In this document: piece after piece, positions 9,589 through 18,420 of the stretch
Layout: the number at the start of each line of letters is the position of its first letter
Numbering within the stretch: the stretch's first letter is position 1
From: Sphingomonas sp. AP4-R1
GTDB taxonomy: Bacteria > Pseudomonadota > Alphaproteobacteria > Sphingomonadales > Sphingomonadaceae
Reading direction: 5' to 3'
Assembly: GCF_013113735.1 (NCBI RefSeq)
Contig: NZ_CP053346.1
Span: forward strand, 5,036,001 to 5,100,000
Length of the DNA stretch: 64,000 bases
The notes under the pieces: generated by a model
The model's database searches: none
The model's input: only the letters and a program-made list of their open reading frames with translations
Told to the model about the DNA's origin: nothing
Made by a program: the position numbers and the translations under genes

Positions 9589-10197
9589 TTATGCGGCGCG
9601 AGCGCTGGGCCCGCCGAGCGCCTTTAATACGTGCGGCGCGACACTGTCGGCGCACAGCGCTACCGCCCGTGCGTTCGGATGCAGGCGATCAGGCAGCACC
9701 ATCTGCGGATGCCCGAGCACCCCAGCGGGAAAGAAGGCGCATGTCGGTAAACCGTATCGGGTGGCCACTTCCGTGTAGACCGACAAATAGCCCGACAACG
9801 TCCGAGCCATGAAGGGCGGCGGCTCGACGGTAGCGAGCAGCACGGGAATGGCGCATCGGGAAAACTCCTCCACGATCGCGCTCAGGTTCGCGCGCACCTG
9901 CGCCGGCGGCACGCCGCGCGTGCAGTCGTTAGCACCGAGCTCGACCAGCGCGAGATCAGGTCTTCCAGTGAGTGAAGAGAGCAGTCGCGGCAGGCGGCGG
10001 AGCGCGTCTGCAGACGTGTCGCCCGACACGCCGGCGTTGATCACCCGCGTTCCCGGGAGCGCCGACCCGAGCCGGATCTCTAGCTGGCTGGCAAAAGATT
10101 CGTGCGCCGCTAGGCCATAGCCCGCCGTCAGGCTGTCACCGAGCGCAAGGATGAGAGGGGCTGTCGCGACGGCAACATCAGGCATCGGTGTCCGCAT
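9589..10197 (-). CDS. SGNH-family arylesterase / TesA-like esterase
   Basis: A 202-residue SGNH hydrolase. Block I is LALGDSLTAGYG (nucleophile Ser22), block II GVSGDTSADAL, block III LVELGANDC, and block V DRLHPNARA (catalytic Asp and His). The family hydrolyses aryl esters, acyl-thioesters or lysophospholipids. E. coli TesA is periplasmic; here the N-terminus (MRTPMPDVAVATAPLILALGDS) has no convincing cleavable signal, so location is open. An alternative ATG lies 12 bases downstream. No linked genes in the same operon. Confidence 0.88.
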   Translation of the reverse strand: MRTPMPDVAVATAPLILALGDSLTAGYGLAAHESFASQLEIRLGSALPGTRVINAGVSGDTSADALRRLPRLLSSLTGRPDLALVELGANDCTRGVPPAQVRANLSAIVEEFSRCAIPVLLATVEPPPFMARTLSGYLSVYTEVATRYGLPTCAFFPAGVLGHPQMVLPDRLHPNARAVALCADSVAPHVLKALGGPSARAA

Positions 10198-10360
10198 CTA
10201 CCGAAAATGGGAACAGATACGGAAAAAACCATTGCGCAGATTTCGCGACTTTTCTCGGGAGAGGCAGATGCGCCTCAATGCGCGCGCCGGGATTGGCTCG
10301 ATCCGGCGTCCCGCCAGCTAAGGACACGCCAGAGGTGCGTCGCCGGTTCGCGTTCGCCTG

Positions 10361-10804
10361 TCAGGCCGCCCAGCGCCTTTGCAGATTGGCTGACGGAATC
10401 AGGCTGGACGGGCGCGGCACGGAAGGCGGAGGGTCGAATACGCCTTCCGCGAGATACCGGATCGCGTTGATTACACCGGCATGCGAGAAAGGCTTCGCGA
10501 TGACGCCGTGACCACCGGCAAAGTCCTCAGGGATCTTCGAAACGTTTGCCGTGACGAAAACGACGAGGGCGTCCGGCCAACGCTCCCGGATCAGCCGGCA
10601 GACGTCGATGCCGTTAGATCCGTGAGCGAGGTGAATGTCGACGAAAGCCAGTTGGGGATCGATGTCGGAAGGAAGCCTCTCCACGTCCATGAGGCTCGCG
10701 GCCTCAGCAAGCACGCGGTGACCGCTGTCCTCGACCATGGCCTCGATGTCCATGGCGAGGAGCATCTCGTCCTCGACGATCAGGACGTTCATGCCGTCAG
10801 GCAT
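10361..10804 (-). CDS. Single-domain response regulator
   Basis: A 147-residue receiver with acidic pair ED at 11-12, phospho-acceptor Asp56 in FVDIHL, the switch Thr in VFVTAN and Lys in IAKPF. There is no output domain; a 25-residue proline/serine-rich tail follows. Its start overlaps the end of the LOV kinase gene by 8 bases, so the two are translationally coupled and probably cognate. It lacks the sigma-like domain of PhyR, so it is not the general-stress regulator itself. Confidence 0.9.
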   Translation of the reverse strand: MPDGMNVLIVEDEMLLAMDIEAMVEDSGHRVLAEAASLMDVERLPSDIDPQLAFVDIHLAHGSNGIDVCRLIRERWPDALVVFVTANVSKIPEDFAGGHGVIAKPFSHAGVINAIRYLAEGVFDPPPSVPRPSSLIPSANLQRRWAA

Positions 10805-11906
10805 CCGCTGCCTCCCCGCGCGGGAAGGTGATGGTCACGCATGTACCGGGCGCGTTGTCACTCCACGTCGCCTCGGCCCTCGCCTGCTTGGCCAAACGTG
10901 TGATGAGCGACGTGCCGATGCTTCTGGTCCGCTTCACCGATGGGAATCCTGGACCATCGTCACAGATCCGGATGATCCCGCGCTCATCGTCCTCGTCAAC
11001 GCGCAGCGTGAGAGAACCATGGCGCCCGTCACCGAAGGCATGTTTGATCGCGTTGGTCAGTATCTCGTTCAAGATCAGCCCCAGCGCGGAGGCATGGACC
11101 GCGTCGACCAGCAGGGGCCGCACCTCGATCCGGAGGTCTATGTCGCCCCGTCCGCTCGACCCCACAACATCGCGTGCCAGGCCTTCGGCGAAGCCGCCTA
11201 TGTCAAAGGTGGTGATGTCATCGGATTGATACAGCTGCCGATGCACGACCGCGAGCGCATCCACCCGTTCCAGCATGCTTTCCAGCTTCACGCTGATGGC
11301 GGGGTCATCGATTGTGCGAGCCTGAAGACGCAGCAATGATCCAATCATCGTCAGGTTGTTCTTCACGCGGTGATCGACTTCGTGGAGTAGGATCGTCTTG
11401 GCATCGAATGCCGCACGCAGGTCGGCGGTGCGACGAGCCACCTCGCGCTCCACCAGCTCCTTCTGCTCGCTTATGATGTTCTGGGCCTCGATCCGCTCCG
11501 TCACGTCGAGTTGCGAGGCAAAGAAGAAACGGATGATCCCGTCCTTGTCCCGCACCGGCGACATATAGAGAGCGTTCCAAAAGGTGGTGCCGTCCTTGCG
11601 GTAATTGAGGAGATCGACATCAACGTCATGGCCCTCCTCAATCGCCGCGCGCACTTTTGCGACTTCGGCCACATCCGTGTCGGGACCCTGAAGGAAGCGG
11701 CAGTTCCTGCCTATAATCTCTTCGCGGGCATACCCAGTCAGCTCCTGGAACGCGACGTTGCAGAATACGATGGGGTTGTCGTGCTGTGCTGGGTCGGTGA
11801 TGACCATCGGCATCCGCGTCGCCCGCACGGCCGCAGCGAATGGATCGCCTCGGCCATGTTCGTATTCGAGCTCGTCGGTAAGGTGCCAGTCGTCACGCTG
11901 CTTCAA
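10797..11906 (-). CDS. LOV-domain HisKA_2 histidine kinase
   Basis: A soluble photosensor kinase. The LOV domain has GRNCRFLQGP (adduct Cys69 from this start), then a short coiled linker, a HisKA_2 domain with HEVDHRVKNNL (phospho-His about 179) and a compact HATPase with NEILTNAIKHAF. I place the start at the TTG at 11906 because GGAGG stands 5-6 bases before it, and a perfect EcfG box (11949-11973) leaves no leader for the ATG at 11942. HisKA_2/HWE kinases with LOV domains feed the general stress response in several alphaproteobacteria. The response regulator at 10361 follows with overlap. Confidence 0.9.
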   Translation of the reverse strand: MKQRDDWHLTDELEYEHGRGDPFAAAVRATRMPMVITDPAQHDNPIVFCNVAFQELTGYAREEIIGRNCRFLQGPDTDVAEVAKVRAAIEEGHDVDVDLLNYRKDGTTFWNALYMSPVRDKDGIIRFFFASQLDVTERIEAQNIISEQKELVEREVARRTADLRAAFDAKTILLHEVDHRVKNNLTMIGSLLRLQARTIDDPAISVKLESMLERVDALAVVHRQLYQSDDITTFDIGGFAEGLARDVVGSSGRGDIDLRIEVRPLLVDAVHASALGLILNEILTNAIKHAFGDGRHGSLTLRVDEDDERGIIRICDDGPGFPSVKRTRSIGTSLITRLAKQARAEATWSDNAPGTCVTITFPRGEAADA

Positions 11907-11948
11907 GATTGCCTCCGGTGAGTGCCGGACGGCGTCACGCATCCAGAA

Positions 11949-11973
11949 AACGACACGGTGGCAGCGTGGTTCC
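11949..11973 (-). promoter_or_regulatory. EcfG-type promoter (GGAAC-N16-CGTT)
   Basis: Exact alphaproteobacterial general-stress consensus: GGAAC, 16 bases, CGTT, reading toward the LOV kinase. It lies between the stop of the DUF6961-like gene (11979) and the kinase start, so it should drive the kinase and its response regulator. Confidence 0.65.
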
Positions 11974-11978
11974 TGCCT

Positions 11979-12242
11979 TCATACGCTCCGATTAAAGCGG
12001 CGAGATCGCGTTCGCGCAGCACACTGGGTCATCTGGATCACGCAACCTCTGTGCTTGGCCCTCGATCCATCCATCGACAGCGCGAGCGCGCTCCGGATCA
12101 TCGCCCATTCGACCATCTCCGGATCGGCCTGATCAAACAGTTCATCGATCCTAGCCTGCACGAACGCTGGCGCCTCGTCGCCCATCTCGCCGAGCAGCCT
12201 CAAAGCGATCTGGAAGTACCTGCCGTCATCGCCACTTTCCAC
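11979..12242 (-). CDS. DUF6961-like small protein
   Basis: An 87-residue protein from a GTG start (VESGDDGRYFQIALRLLGEM...). The core GDEAPAFVQARIDEL followed by an acidic residue and a second helix matches a short helical family widespread in sphingomonads (DUF6961 as I remember it). AAGGGTAAG lies upstream of the GTG. The last 25 residues are basic and Cys-containing, unlike family members I recall, and may be an extension. Function unknown. Confidence 0.6.
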   Translation of the reverse strand: MESGDDGRYFQIALRLLGEMGDEAPAFVQARIDELFDQADPEMVEWAMIRSALALSMDGSRAKHRGCVIQMTQCAARTRSRRFNRSV

Positions 12243-12504
12243 ATGTCTTACCCTTAAAAGGCCCTCGAACCGAGCTGTTCCTCGACGAACGCCATACAGG
12301 CGGTCTGTCCGGCGCGGAGCAGATCCCATACCATGAAACACCGCCTGCCGCTCGCTCCACATCGCGCCGTTACCTTCCCGGCCGCCTGCCATCCTGAGCT
12401 TCCCGAGCGATATGCCGAGTGAGCCTTCCGATGAAACGATCGTGCCAGCGGTGGTACGCAAAGGGTGAACGGGAACCTTTTCGCCCACGAAACCATAGTC
12501 TTTC

Positions 12505-14526
12505 GTGAGCATCGGATCACATATTTCGCCGAAGGGCGGAGGCATCCCTCGGTTTGCGATGGCAGGTATTCCGGGCGAAGACCGCGATCGCATATCGCCG
12601 GGGCAGGATGCGCCGGCCGATATGACCCGGCGCGTTTCCTCATACGATTGGTCGTCCACGCCGCTAGGGCCCATCTCGACATGGCCGCAAAGCCTCCAGA
12701 CGGCCACCGATGCGATGCTGGCGTCCGGCCATGCCATGTGTCTCGCGTGGGGACCAGAGCGCACGTTCTTATACAACGACGCATATGCACCGATGCTCGG
12801 CGCACGTCATCCGCACGCGCTCGGCAAGCCGTTCGAGGACGTCTGGCCGGACGTATGGCCCGAGATCGCGCCACTGGTCGATCGAGGAGAGACCTCCACA
12901 TTTCGCGACATGCCGCTCCTCATGACAAGGAACGGGTATGCAGAAGATACGTGGTGGAGCTTCTCCTACTCCCCGATCCGCAACGAGCAGGGGGAAGTCG
13001 GTGGGTTGCTCAATGTGACTTTGGAAACGACTGGCCGGGTTCTCACCGAGCGCCAGCGGGACAAGGCCGTCGCCGATCTCAGCCGGAACGAAGCAAAATG
13101 GCGCACCATTTTTGAGACCCTGCGAGAGGGTTTCATCCACGGCGAGGTCATCCGCAACGACGCTGGCGAAGTTGTGGACTGGCGCTACGATGAGGTAAAT
13201 AACGCCTGGTACGACCTCGTGGGGATCGAGCGCGGCTGCGCGGTCGGGCGGACGATCCGCGAGGTGTTCCCGGGCATTGAGGACGACTGGGTGCTGGAAT
13301 TCGCCCGGTTGGTCGACACCCGGGAGACCATCCGCTTTACCCGCCAAGTCGGCACCCTCGGCCGATGGTACGACGGCGTCGCCCAGCCAGCCGCCGACGA
13401 CCGCTTCACGGTTATCTTCACGGAGGTTACAGATCGTGTCCTGCGCGAGCAAAGAAACGCAGCCATCCTAGAACTAAGCGACCGCCTCCAGGACGAGGGC
13501 TCGGTCGAGGACATGGCATGGGCCGCCAGCGAAATCCTCGGTCGCGAGCTCGACGTCCAGCTTGTTGGCTATGGCGATGTCGATCCCGTGGCCGAGACGA
13601 TCACGACGCACAGGGACTGGACCGCTGGAGGGGCACATCCCCTCGGCGGAACAGTCCGATTCCGGGATTATGGCAGCTACGTGGACGACCTGAAGGCGGG
13701 GCAAGTGGTCGTGGTGAACGATGCGCGAGAAGATACGCGCACGCGGGAAAACGCGGCTGGGCTGGAAGCGAGAAGCGCTCGGGCGTTCGTGAACGCGCCC
13801 GTGACGGAGCGGGGCATATTCGTCGCGATGCTCTTCGTCTGCACGGCTCATGTGCGGAGCTGGACCGACGAGGAAGTTCAGTTCATCCGCGACGTGGCCT
13901 ACAGGCTCCGGTCCGCCATCGAACGGCTGCGCGCCGTCGAGCAGCAAGAAATCCTGAACGGCGAGCTTGCCCATCGCATCAAGAATACCCTCAGTGTCGT
14001 TCAGGCGATCGCCATGCAGACGTTGGCGCGGTCGACGGATCCGGCCGTGATCGATGAGTTCAGCGCTCGCTTGAAGGCGCTCTCCTCAGCACATGACGTT
14101 CTTCTTACTCGAAGCTGGTCTGCCGCGGGTCTGCACCAAGTAATAGCATCGGCGCTCGAGACCTTCGCATTGCATCGGGTCAGCATCGTTGGGCCCGATC
14201 TCGGCATCGGATCCCGGACGGCAATGTCGCTTTCGCTCTTGCTCCACGAGCTTGCGACGAACGCGGTCAAGTACGGGGCGTTGAGTGTCGACGAGGGCCG
14301 CATCGCGATCGAGTGGGCCATCCTCGAAACGGATGGCCGCCCGATCCTTGATATGACCTGGACTGAGCGAGGAGGTCCGCCGGCCGTCGAGCCCACCAAG
14401 CGTGGCTTCGGGTCGCGGATCATCCGCATGGGGCTGACCGGATCAGGCGGCGTGAAGCTGGATTATGCGAGCGAGGGCCTGAGGGTAGAAATGAATGCGC
14501 CGCTCGACCAAGTCCAACAGGGCTGA
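12505..14526 (+). CDS. PAS-PAS-GAF HWE histidine kinase
   Basis: A 673-residue soluble sensor kinase. The N-terminal PAS (about 45-180, WSSTPLGPISTWP... FEDVWPDVWPEI) is of the type common in HWE kinases. A second PAS covers about 200-310 and a GAF about 325-480 with FRDYGSYVDDL. The HWE core has LAHRIKNTL (phospho-His about 490) and HELATNAVKYGAL. It probably signals through the response regulator at 14529, which starts 2 bases after its stop. No transmembrane segment. An internal ATG at residue 19 is an alternative start. The sensed ligand is unknown. Confidence 0.92.
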   Translation: MSIGSHISPKGGGIPRFAMAGIPGEDRDRISPGQDAPADMTRRVSSYDWSSTPLGPISTWPQSLQTATDAMLASGHAMCLAWGPERTFLYNDAYAPMLGARHPHALGKPFEDVWPDVWPEIAPLVDRGETSTFRDMPLLMTRNGYAEDTWWSFSYSPIRNEQGEVGGLLNVTLETTGRVLTERQRDKAVADLSRNEAKWRTIFETLREGFIHGEVIRNDAGEVVDWRYDEVNNAWYDLVGIERGCAVGRTIREVFPGIEDDWVLEFARLVDTRETIRFTRQVGTLGRWYDGVAQPAADDRFTVIFTEVTDRVLREQRNAAILELSDRLQDEGSVEDMAWAASEILGRELDVQLVGYGDVDPVAETITTHRDWTAGGAHPLGGTVRFRDYGSYVDDLKAGQVVVVNDAREDTRTRENAAGLEARSARAFVNAPVTERGIFVAMLFVCTAHVRSWTDEEVQFIRDVAYRLRSAIERLRAVEQQEILNGELAHRIKNTLSVVQAIAMQTLARSTDPAVIDEFSARLKALSSAHDVLLTRSWSAAGLHQVIASALETFALHRVSIVGPDLGIGSRTAMSLSLLLHELATNAVKYGALSVDEGRIAIEWAILETDGRPILDMTWTERGGPPAVEPTKRGFGSRIIRMGLTGSGGVKLDYASEGLRVEMNAPLDQVQQG

Positions 14527-14528
14527 GA

Positions 14529-14933
14529 ATGGAAGCCATAGCCAGAATGGGTCAATTACAGCGCCTCAAGCCGATCCCCGTGCTCATCGTCGAGGACGAG
14601 CCGGTGCTCCGCCTTGAAGCCGTCGACATGGTCGAACGTGCTCTGTTCGAGCCGATCGAGGCGACAAGCGTCGACGACGCGATCCGCATCTTGGAGAAAC
14701 GGCTCGACATAAGGATCGTCTATATGGACCTCGACATGCCGCGTGGGGTGAAGGGGATCGAGATCGCGGCCATGATCCGCAACCGCTGGCCGCCGATAGA
14801 AATCATTCTGACTGCCGCCAGCTTTTCGAAGGCAAACCTGGATTTGCCAGTCCGCGCGGAATTCTATTCCAAGCCGGTTCAGCATCGGGATATCGTGACG
14901 GCCATGAAGCGCATGGCGGCCCGCCTCGGGTGA
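14529..14933 (+). CDS. Single-domain response regulator
   Basis: A 134-residue receiver with VEDEP (acidic pocket), phospho-Asp67 in VYMDLDMPRG, and Lys in FYSKPV. There is no output domain, so it acts by protein contact or as a phosphate sink. It is coupled to the HWE kinase at 12505 (gap of 2 bases), the obvious partner. The conserved switch Thr/Ser position reads ILTAASFS. Confidence 0.9.
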   Translation: MEAIARMGQLQRLKPIPVLIVEDEPVLRLEAVDMVERALFEPIEATSVDDAIRILEKRLDIRIVYMDLDMPRGVKGIEIAAMIRNRWPPIEIILTAASFSKANLDLPVRAEFYSKPVQHRDIVTAMKRMAARLG

Positions 14934-16071
14934 CCAAGCGAGCGTCACTTTTTATCCGTCAAGTCGGACGCGGGTCATCATGGAACCAATCGGAGCGTCG
15001 GCTGAACCACCGCACCGTGTTTAAATCAAGCCGGGATCAACGGACCGCCCGCTTGCGTCAAACTGAGCGGATGGCGTCGCCAATTCCATTATTATTATCG
15101 ACGGACATCGCAGTGGCGCCGACACGTGCAGGCAAGCATCCTCTTCACGGCCGCTCTCGAAATCTGCACCCCCTTCAATCTCACCTGCGCTGTTCGTGCC
15201 CGATGCAGGTTCGGTGACACGGTAGATCAGGCGTGAATCTCAGCTCCAGACTATGATCGACCGTCCAACTGATTGATCCTCTGCGATCGACCGGTTGCAA
15301 AGCCATCGAGCCATGCGGCCCTAACTAGAAACCTATGGAAGGGGACGGGGCATTCGACAGTCGAGCGCTTAAGGTCGCGGCCAGCGGCACAGCCGTGTGC
15401 AAACGCTCGTGCGCGGCTTCCCAAAGATGCGTTGGCGGACATTCCCCGCTCAACGAGCGCGCCGGCTGTCGTTTCGTTGCAAACTAATAGTTTGCGCCAT
15501 GTCGGTTCACGCACGAGCTGAGTCGATCAGCATTAGGACAATTTGCTAATCCGAACTTCGATCATCTTGATAACCGGACCTATCCGGCCAGTGATGCATC
15601 TCGGTACGGCGAGCAACGGCGCCTCGTCACTTAGCGGCGGCTATGATGTGAGTGCAGCTTAGTGACGAACCTTGTCGCTTCCCGCGAACCTGCCCACGGG
15701 CGCGAGCAATCCATTCCGAGTGCACCCAGCCGCCATTCCGCGCATCTTCGAAGCGGACATCCGTTAATCCGGCCTGGCCGGACCGCGTTTGCCGACACAG
15801 GCCACGTGCGGCGCGCCGTCCCTACAAGCGTTCCGCACCGATCCCATTTGCTTATTATTCAAGCGACGCCACCATTGAGTAGGGCCGCCATGGCGTACGC
15901 CGCCACAGCGCCCCTGCATTCCCCCCCGGATCAACGTCTCCTCGGTTTAAATGCGGGTCGCGCCCTTGTGACAACATTGTCACAGTTCACAACGGAGCGA
16001 CGGGCGGAGGAACGCCAGCCTTCAGGCACGGTTCTAGGCGGCCATCGAGATGTAAATGTAAGGATGTGTAA
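14934..16071. other. Long intergenic stretch; only a repeat copy seen
   Basis: More than 1.1 kb without a gene I can support. Open frames at 15251-15882 overlap on both strands and have no start context. One copy of the dispersed extragenic repeat lies at about 15726-15768. The region just before 16072 should hold the promoter of the outer-membrane protein. Confidence 0.45.
15726..15768 (+). repeat. Dispersed extragenic repeat, copy 1
   Basis: Core GCGGACATCCGTTAAT at 15753-15768, preceded by GCCGCCATTCC about 25 bases upstream, as in the copies at 53030, 54707, 56372, 58822 and 63381. Confidence 0.5.
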
Positions 16072-16695
16072 ATGCGTTACGTCATCGCCGCCAGCCTGCT
16101 CGCTGTCAGCGTCGCCACGGCGGCTGCGGCTCAGGACGCTCCCCCCGAAAACCTGGCTGGCACGCTGGCCGGCTTCCGCGTCGAGGGAAATCTGGGCTGG
16201 GATAAGACCCATTCGCTGGGCCAGAGCAACGACCGGTTTGGCTATGGCGGCTCAGCCGGCTTCGACGGCAACCTCACGAATCAAATCGTGATCGGTCCTG
16301 AAGTTAGCTATTGGCGGCCTTCGAAGAACCGCAACCAGACGTCGGTACCCGGCGTAAATGGTGGCACGGTCGTCCATGAGGGTCGGGAGATGTGGGCTGC
16401 GGATATCCGCATTGGCTACCGCGTCGGTCCTGATCTCCTCGTCTTCGGCAAGGGTGGCTACGTCAACCAGGCGCAACGAAGCTATTTCAATGCACCCGCT
16501 GGCCAGCAGGGCTACGCCACGCGCGGGCGTACCGACGGCTATCAGGTTGGCGGCGGCGTGCAGTTCTCTCCGCACGATCAGTTCAGCTTCGTCCCGGCAA
16601 ATGTGTATCTGAGCGCCCAGTACGTTTATTCTGACTTCAACAACCACACCCGCGATGAGCATGCCATGGCGGGCATCGGCTTCCGTTTCCGTTAA
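16072..16695 (+). CDS. Outer-membrane beta-barrel porin-family protein
   Basis: A 207-residue protein with a signal peptide (MRYVIAASLLAVSVATAAAA, cut before QDAPP). Alternating aromatic/hydrophobic strands follow (FGYGGSAGFDG, IVIGPEVSYW, DIRIGYRVGP, VYLSAQYVYS) and it ends in GIGFRFR, a terminal aromatic/Arg closing strand typical of 8-stranded OmpA/OmpW/Omp25-like barrels. The ATG follows AAGGATGTGTAA. A strong hairpin lies 7 bases after the stop. Probably a structural or lipid-binding outer-membrane protein; the ligand is unknown. Confidence 0.85.
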   Translation: MRYVIAASLLAVSVATAAAAQDAPPENLAGTLAGFRVEGNLGWDKTHSLGQSNDRFGYGGSAGFDGNLTNQIVIGPEVSYWRPSKNRNQTSVPGVNGGTVVHEGREMWAADIRIGYRVGPDLLVFGKGGYVNQAQRSYFNAPAGQQGYATRGRTDGYQVGGGVQFSPHDQFSFVPANVYLSAQYVYSDFNNHTRDEHAMAGIGFRFR

Positions 16696-16702
16696 AACTT
16701 CG

Positions 16703-16730
16703 ACGGGCGCGCCGAACGAGGCGCGCCCGT
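16703..16730 (+). terminator. Terminator of the outer-membrane protein gene
   Basis: Perfect 11-bp stem, ACGGGCGCGCC with GGCGCGCCCGT around a 6-base loop, directly after the stop at 16695. Confidence 0.7.
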
Positions 16731-16973
16731 TCAGCCCTGACATCACCGTTAGATGCAGCAGCCGAAAAGTAGGGGCAGCAGCTCAATCCTGCTGCTGCCG
16801 TCCACCATTTCGAGCCGGCATGTCGACCCACCTTACCGCCCTCGTCCGACGTCGCTGCAAATAGACGGCCCGACGCAAGTTGAGCGGCACTGATTGGGCC
16901 TGAATCCAGCTTTCGGGCGCGGCGAACAACCATCTCAACGGCTTACTGTGGTCGCAAGCCTCCCCGTGCCGAT

Positions 16974-17135
16974 CCCCTCGACATCGGATAGGTCTGGCCA
17001 AGACCATCGCTGCGTGAGGTGCGGACGATCGCGAGCCACAAGACCTTCATCGACCATAAGCGGTTGGCTCCGGCACGCAGCATCGCGTTCTAGCTCGCGT
17101 GCAGGACAGCCTCCAGCAGAACGATAGCGAGATCA
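16974..17135 (-). pseudogene. Remnant of an EamA/DMT transporter gene
   Basis: Two blocks match the intact transporter gene at 48023-48859: 16974-17027 with about 48578-48632, and 17047-17130 with about 48758-48841. The 125 or so bases between them in the intact copy are missing. The Trp codon of the N-terminal HASWNAM motif has become TAG (17090-17092). Many silent-type differences show an old duplication or a diverged allele rather than a recent copy. No function is expected. Confidence 0.75.
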
Positions 17136-17349
17136 TATCGGTCGGGTTCACATAGAGGCGTCCCGACCGAGCTATGCAAAAAGCGCGCGCTCGCCGCCTG
17201 ATCGCTACCGGTATCGCAGTCGAGCATCATCGTTACGACGGGATGGTCGACGCCTTTCTGCACATAGGTCCTCAGATCAACGCGATCCCTGAGGTTGCTC
17301 GACGAGATCGCAGACCGGCTTTCTTCAAGCACAGCCTGCGATCCGTCCG

Positions 17350-17919
17350 TCACTTCAGGAACGGCTTGCCCTCATGGGCGACGAGCAGATCGTGCATGTC
17401 GGATGCATGATCCTCTTCATCGGCGAGGATATGTTCGAGCATGATCCGCGTCGTAGGATCCCTGTCGGCGAAGAAGCGGATCAGTTCCTGATAGTGTTCG
17501 ATCACCAGGCGCTCGGCGATCAGGTTCTGCTTGATCATCTCGACGAGATTGCCGCCTTCACCATATTCGGTGGCTGAACGCGAAGCGAGGCCTTCCGGAT
17601 TCAGATTCGGAACGCCGCCCAGTTGATCGATGCGGTTTGCGGCCATGAGCATGTGGCCATGCTCGCTCTTGGCATGCTCGTCGAACTCGGCTGCCACGCT
17701 TTTCGAGGTGATGCCATCCGCTGCGATTGCATGCATCTGATAGCGCAGGACGCAGACCAGCTCCGTGGCGACAACGGTCTGCAGCAGATCGATCGTCTGG
17801 TCGACGTGACCTTGGTAGCTGGGCATGACAGCACCATCGTCGAGCGATTTCCGCGCCCGTTCGCGAAGGGTCTGGACGTCCGTAAGAAAAGCGCTTTGCG
17901 TCGATGAGGTCGTGGCCAC
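17350..17919 (-). CDS. Ferritin-like diiron protein, bacterioferritin type
   Basis: A 189-residue four-helix-bundle protein from a GTG start with GCAGGAG upstream. Carboxylate/His ligands appear in each helix: ATELVCVLRYQMH, FDEHAKSEHGHM, NLIAERLVIEHYQEL and ILADEEDHASDM, the pairs of E and ExxH of the ferritin/Bfr diiron site. It likely stores iron or detoxifies peroxide in the cytoplasm. It is longer than Dps and has a 35-residue N-terminal helical extension. A partial EcfG-like box lies at 17954-17979. Confidence 0.85.
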   Translation of the reverse strand: MATTSSTQSAFLTDVQTLRERARKSLDDGAVMPSYQGHVDQTIDLLQTVVATELVCVLRYQMHAIAADGITSKSVAAEFDEHAKSEHGHMLMAANRIDQLGGVPNLNPEGLASRSATEYGEGGNLVEMIKQNLIAERLVIEHYQELIRFFADRDPTTRIMLEHILADEEDHASDMHDLLVAHEGKPFLK

Positions 17920-17953
17920 GATGCTGCTCCTGCAAGGAAAAATTCAGCGCCCC

Positions 17954-17979
17954 TACGACTGCGCCGCCCGCAATGTTCC
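17954..17979 (-). promoter_or_regulatory. Possible EcfG-like promoter (GGAAC-N17-CGTA)
   Basis: GGAAC followed after 17 bases by CGTA, 35 bases upstream of the ferritin-like gene. The -10 box has one mismatch and the spacing is the longer variant, so this is weaker than the four N16 sites. Confidence 0.3.
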
Positions 17980-18097
17980 TCGCGAATGACTCGCAAGCCG
18001 GATAATCAGAGTCGGAATGGCGTGAAACCGACGAGGCACTTAGTCTCTGCCGGCGGCAGAGCATATCGGTCCGTAAGTTAGATCCGCCATCCCACCA

Positions 18098-18418
18098 TCA
18101 CTTGTCGAGCTTGGCTGCGTTGCGGTCCGCCCAAATCTTGCCCTCGTTTCCGCCCCACAGCAGCCAGGCAATGTAGCCCGCCGACGGATCGATGCTCGAT
18201 CCCCAGTCATGCGATTGGCCATCTTTGTCTACTCCGTGCCGGGCAAAGTAACTGTGCATTGACTTCACGTCGGCCTCCGAGACATCGCCGCGCTCGGAGA
18301 GCTGACGGGCGCGCCGGACGCCCACCTCTGTCCCGCCTCGGCCAAACTTCTCGCGCAGCTTCAGGCCCTTCTTAGCATTCGCGGCCATTTTCAGGGTGGG
18401 ACGGAACGTCTTCGCCAT
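18098..18418 (-). CDS. Conserved small protein with IAWLLWGG motif
   Basis: A 106-residue basic protein (MAKTFRPTLKMAANAKKGLKLREKFGR...). The blocks GRGGTEVGVRRARQL, MHSYFARHGVDK and SAGYIAWLLWGGNEGKIWA are strongly conserved in a family found in bacteria and phages, with no function known to me. Upstream frame extension is ignored because the ATG at 18418 starts the conserved region and lies 2 bases after the preceding gene's stop. Co-transcription with the Tudor-like protein at 18421 is likely. Confidence 0.8.
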   Translation of the reverse strand: MAKTFRPTLKMAANAKKGLKLREKFGRGGTEVGVRRARQLSERGDVSEADVKSMHSYFARHGVDKDGQSHDWGSSIDPSAGYIAWLLWGGNEGKIWADRNAAKLDK

Positions 18419-18420
18419 GG

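Noticed and set aside
10361..10804. PhyR-type anti-anti-sigma factor
   Set aside because: The receiver has no N-terminal sigma-like domain, so it cannot be PhyR itself.
12455..12490. GGAAC upstream of the PAS-GAF HWE kinase
   Set aside because: No GTT-type -10 element at 16 or 17 bases.
17090..17353. An 87-codon frame from a GTG overlapping the ferritin-like gene's stop
   Set aside because: Its last third is the reading of the decayed EamA remnant and its stop is the mutated Trp codon of that gene; the rest matches nothing I know. Probably a chance fusion.
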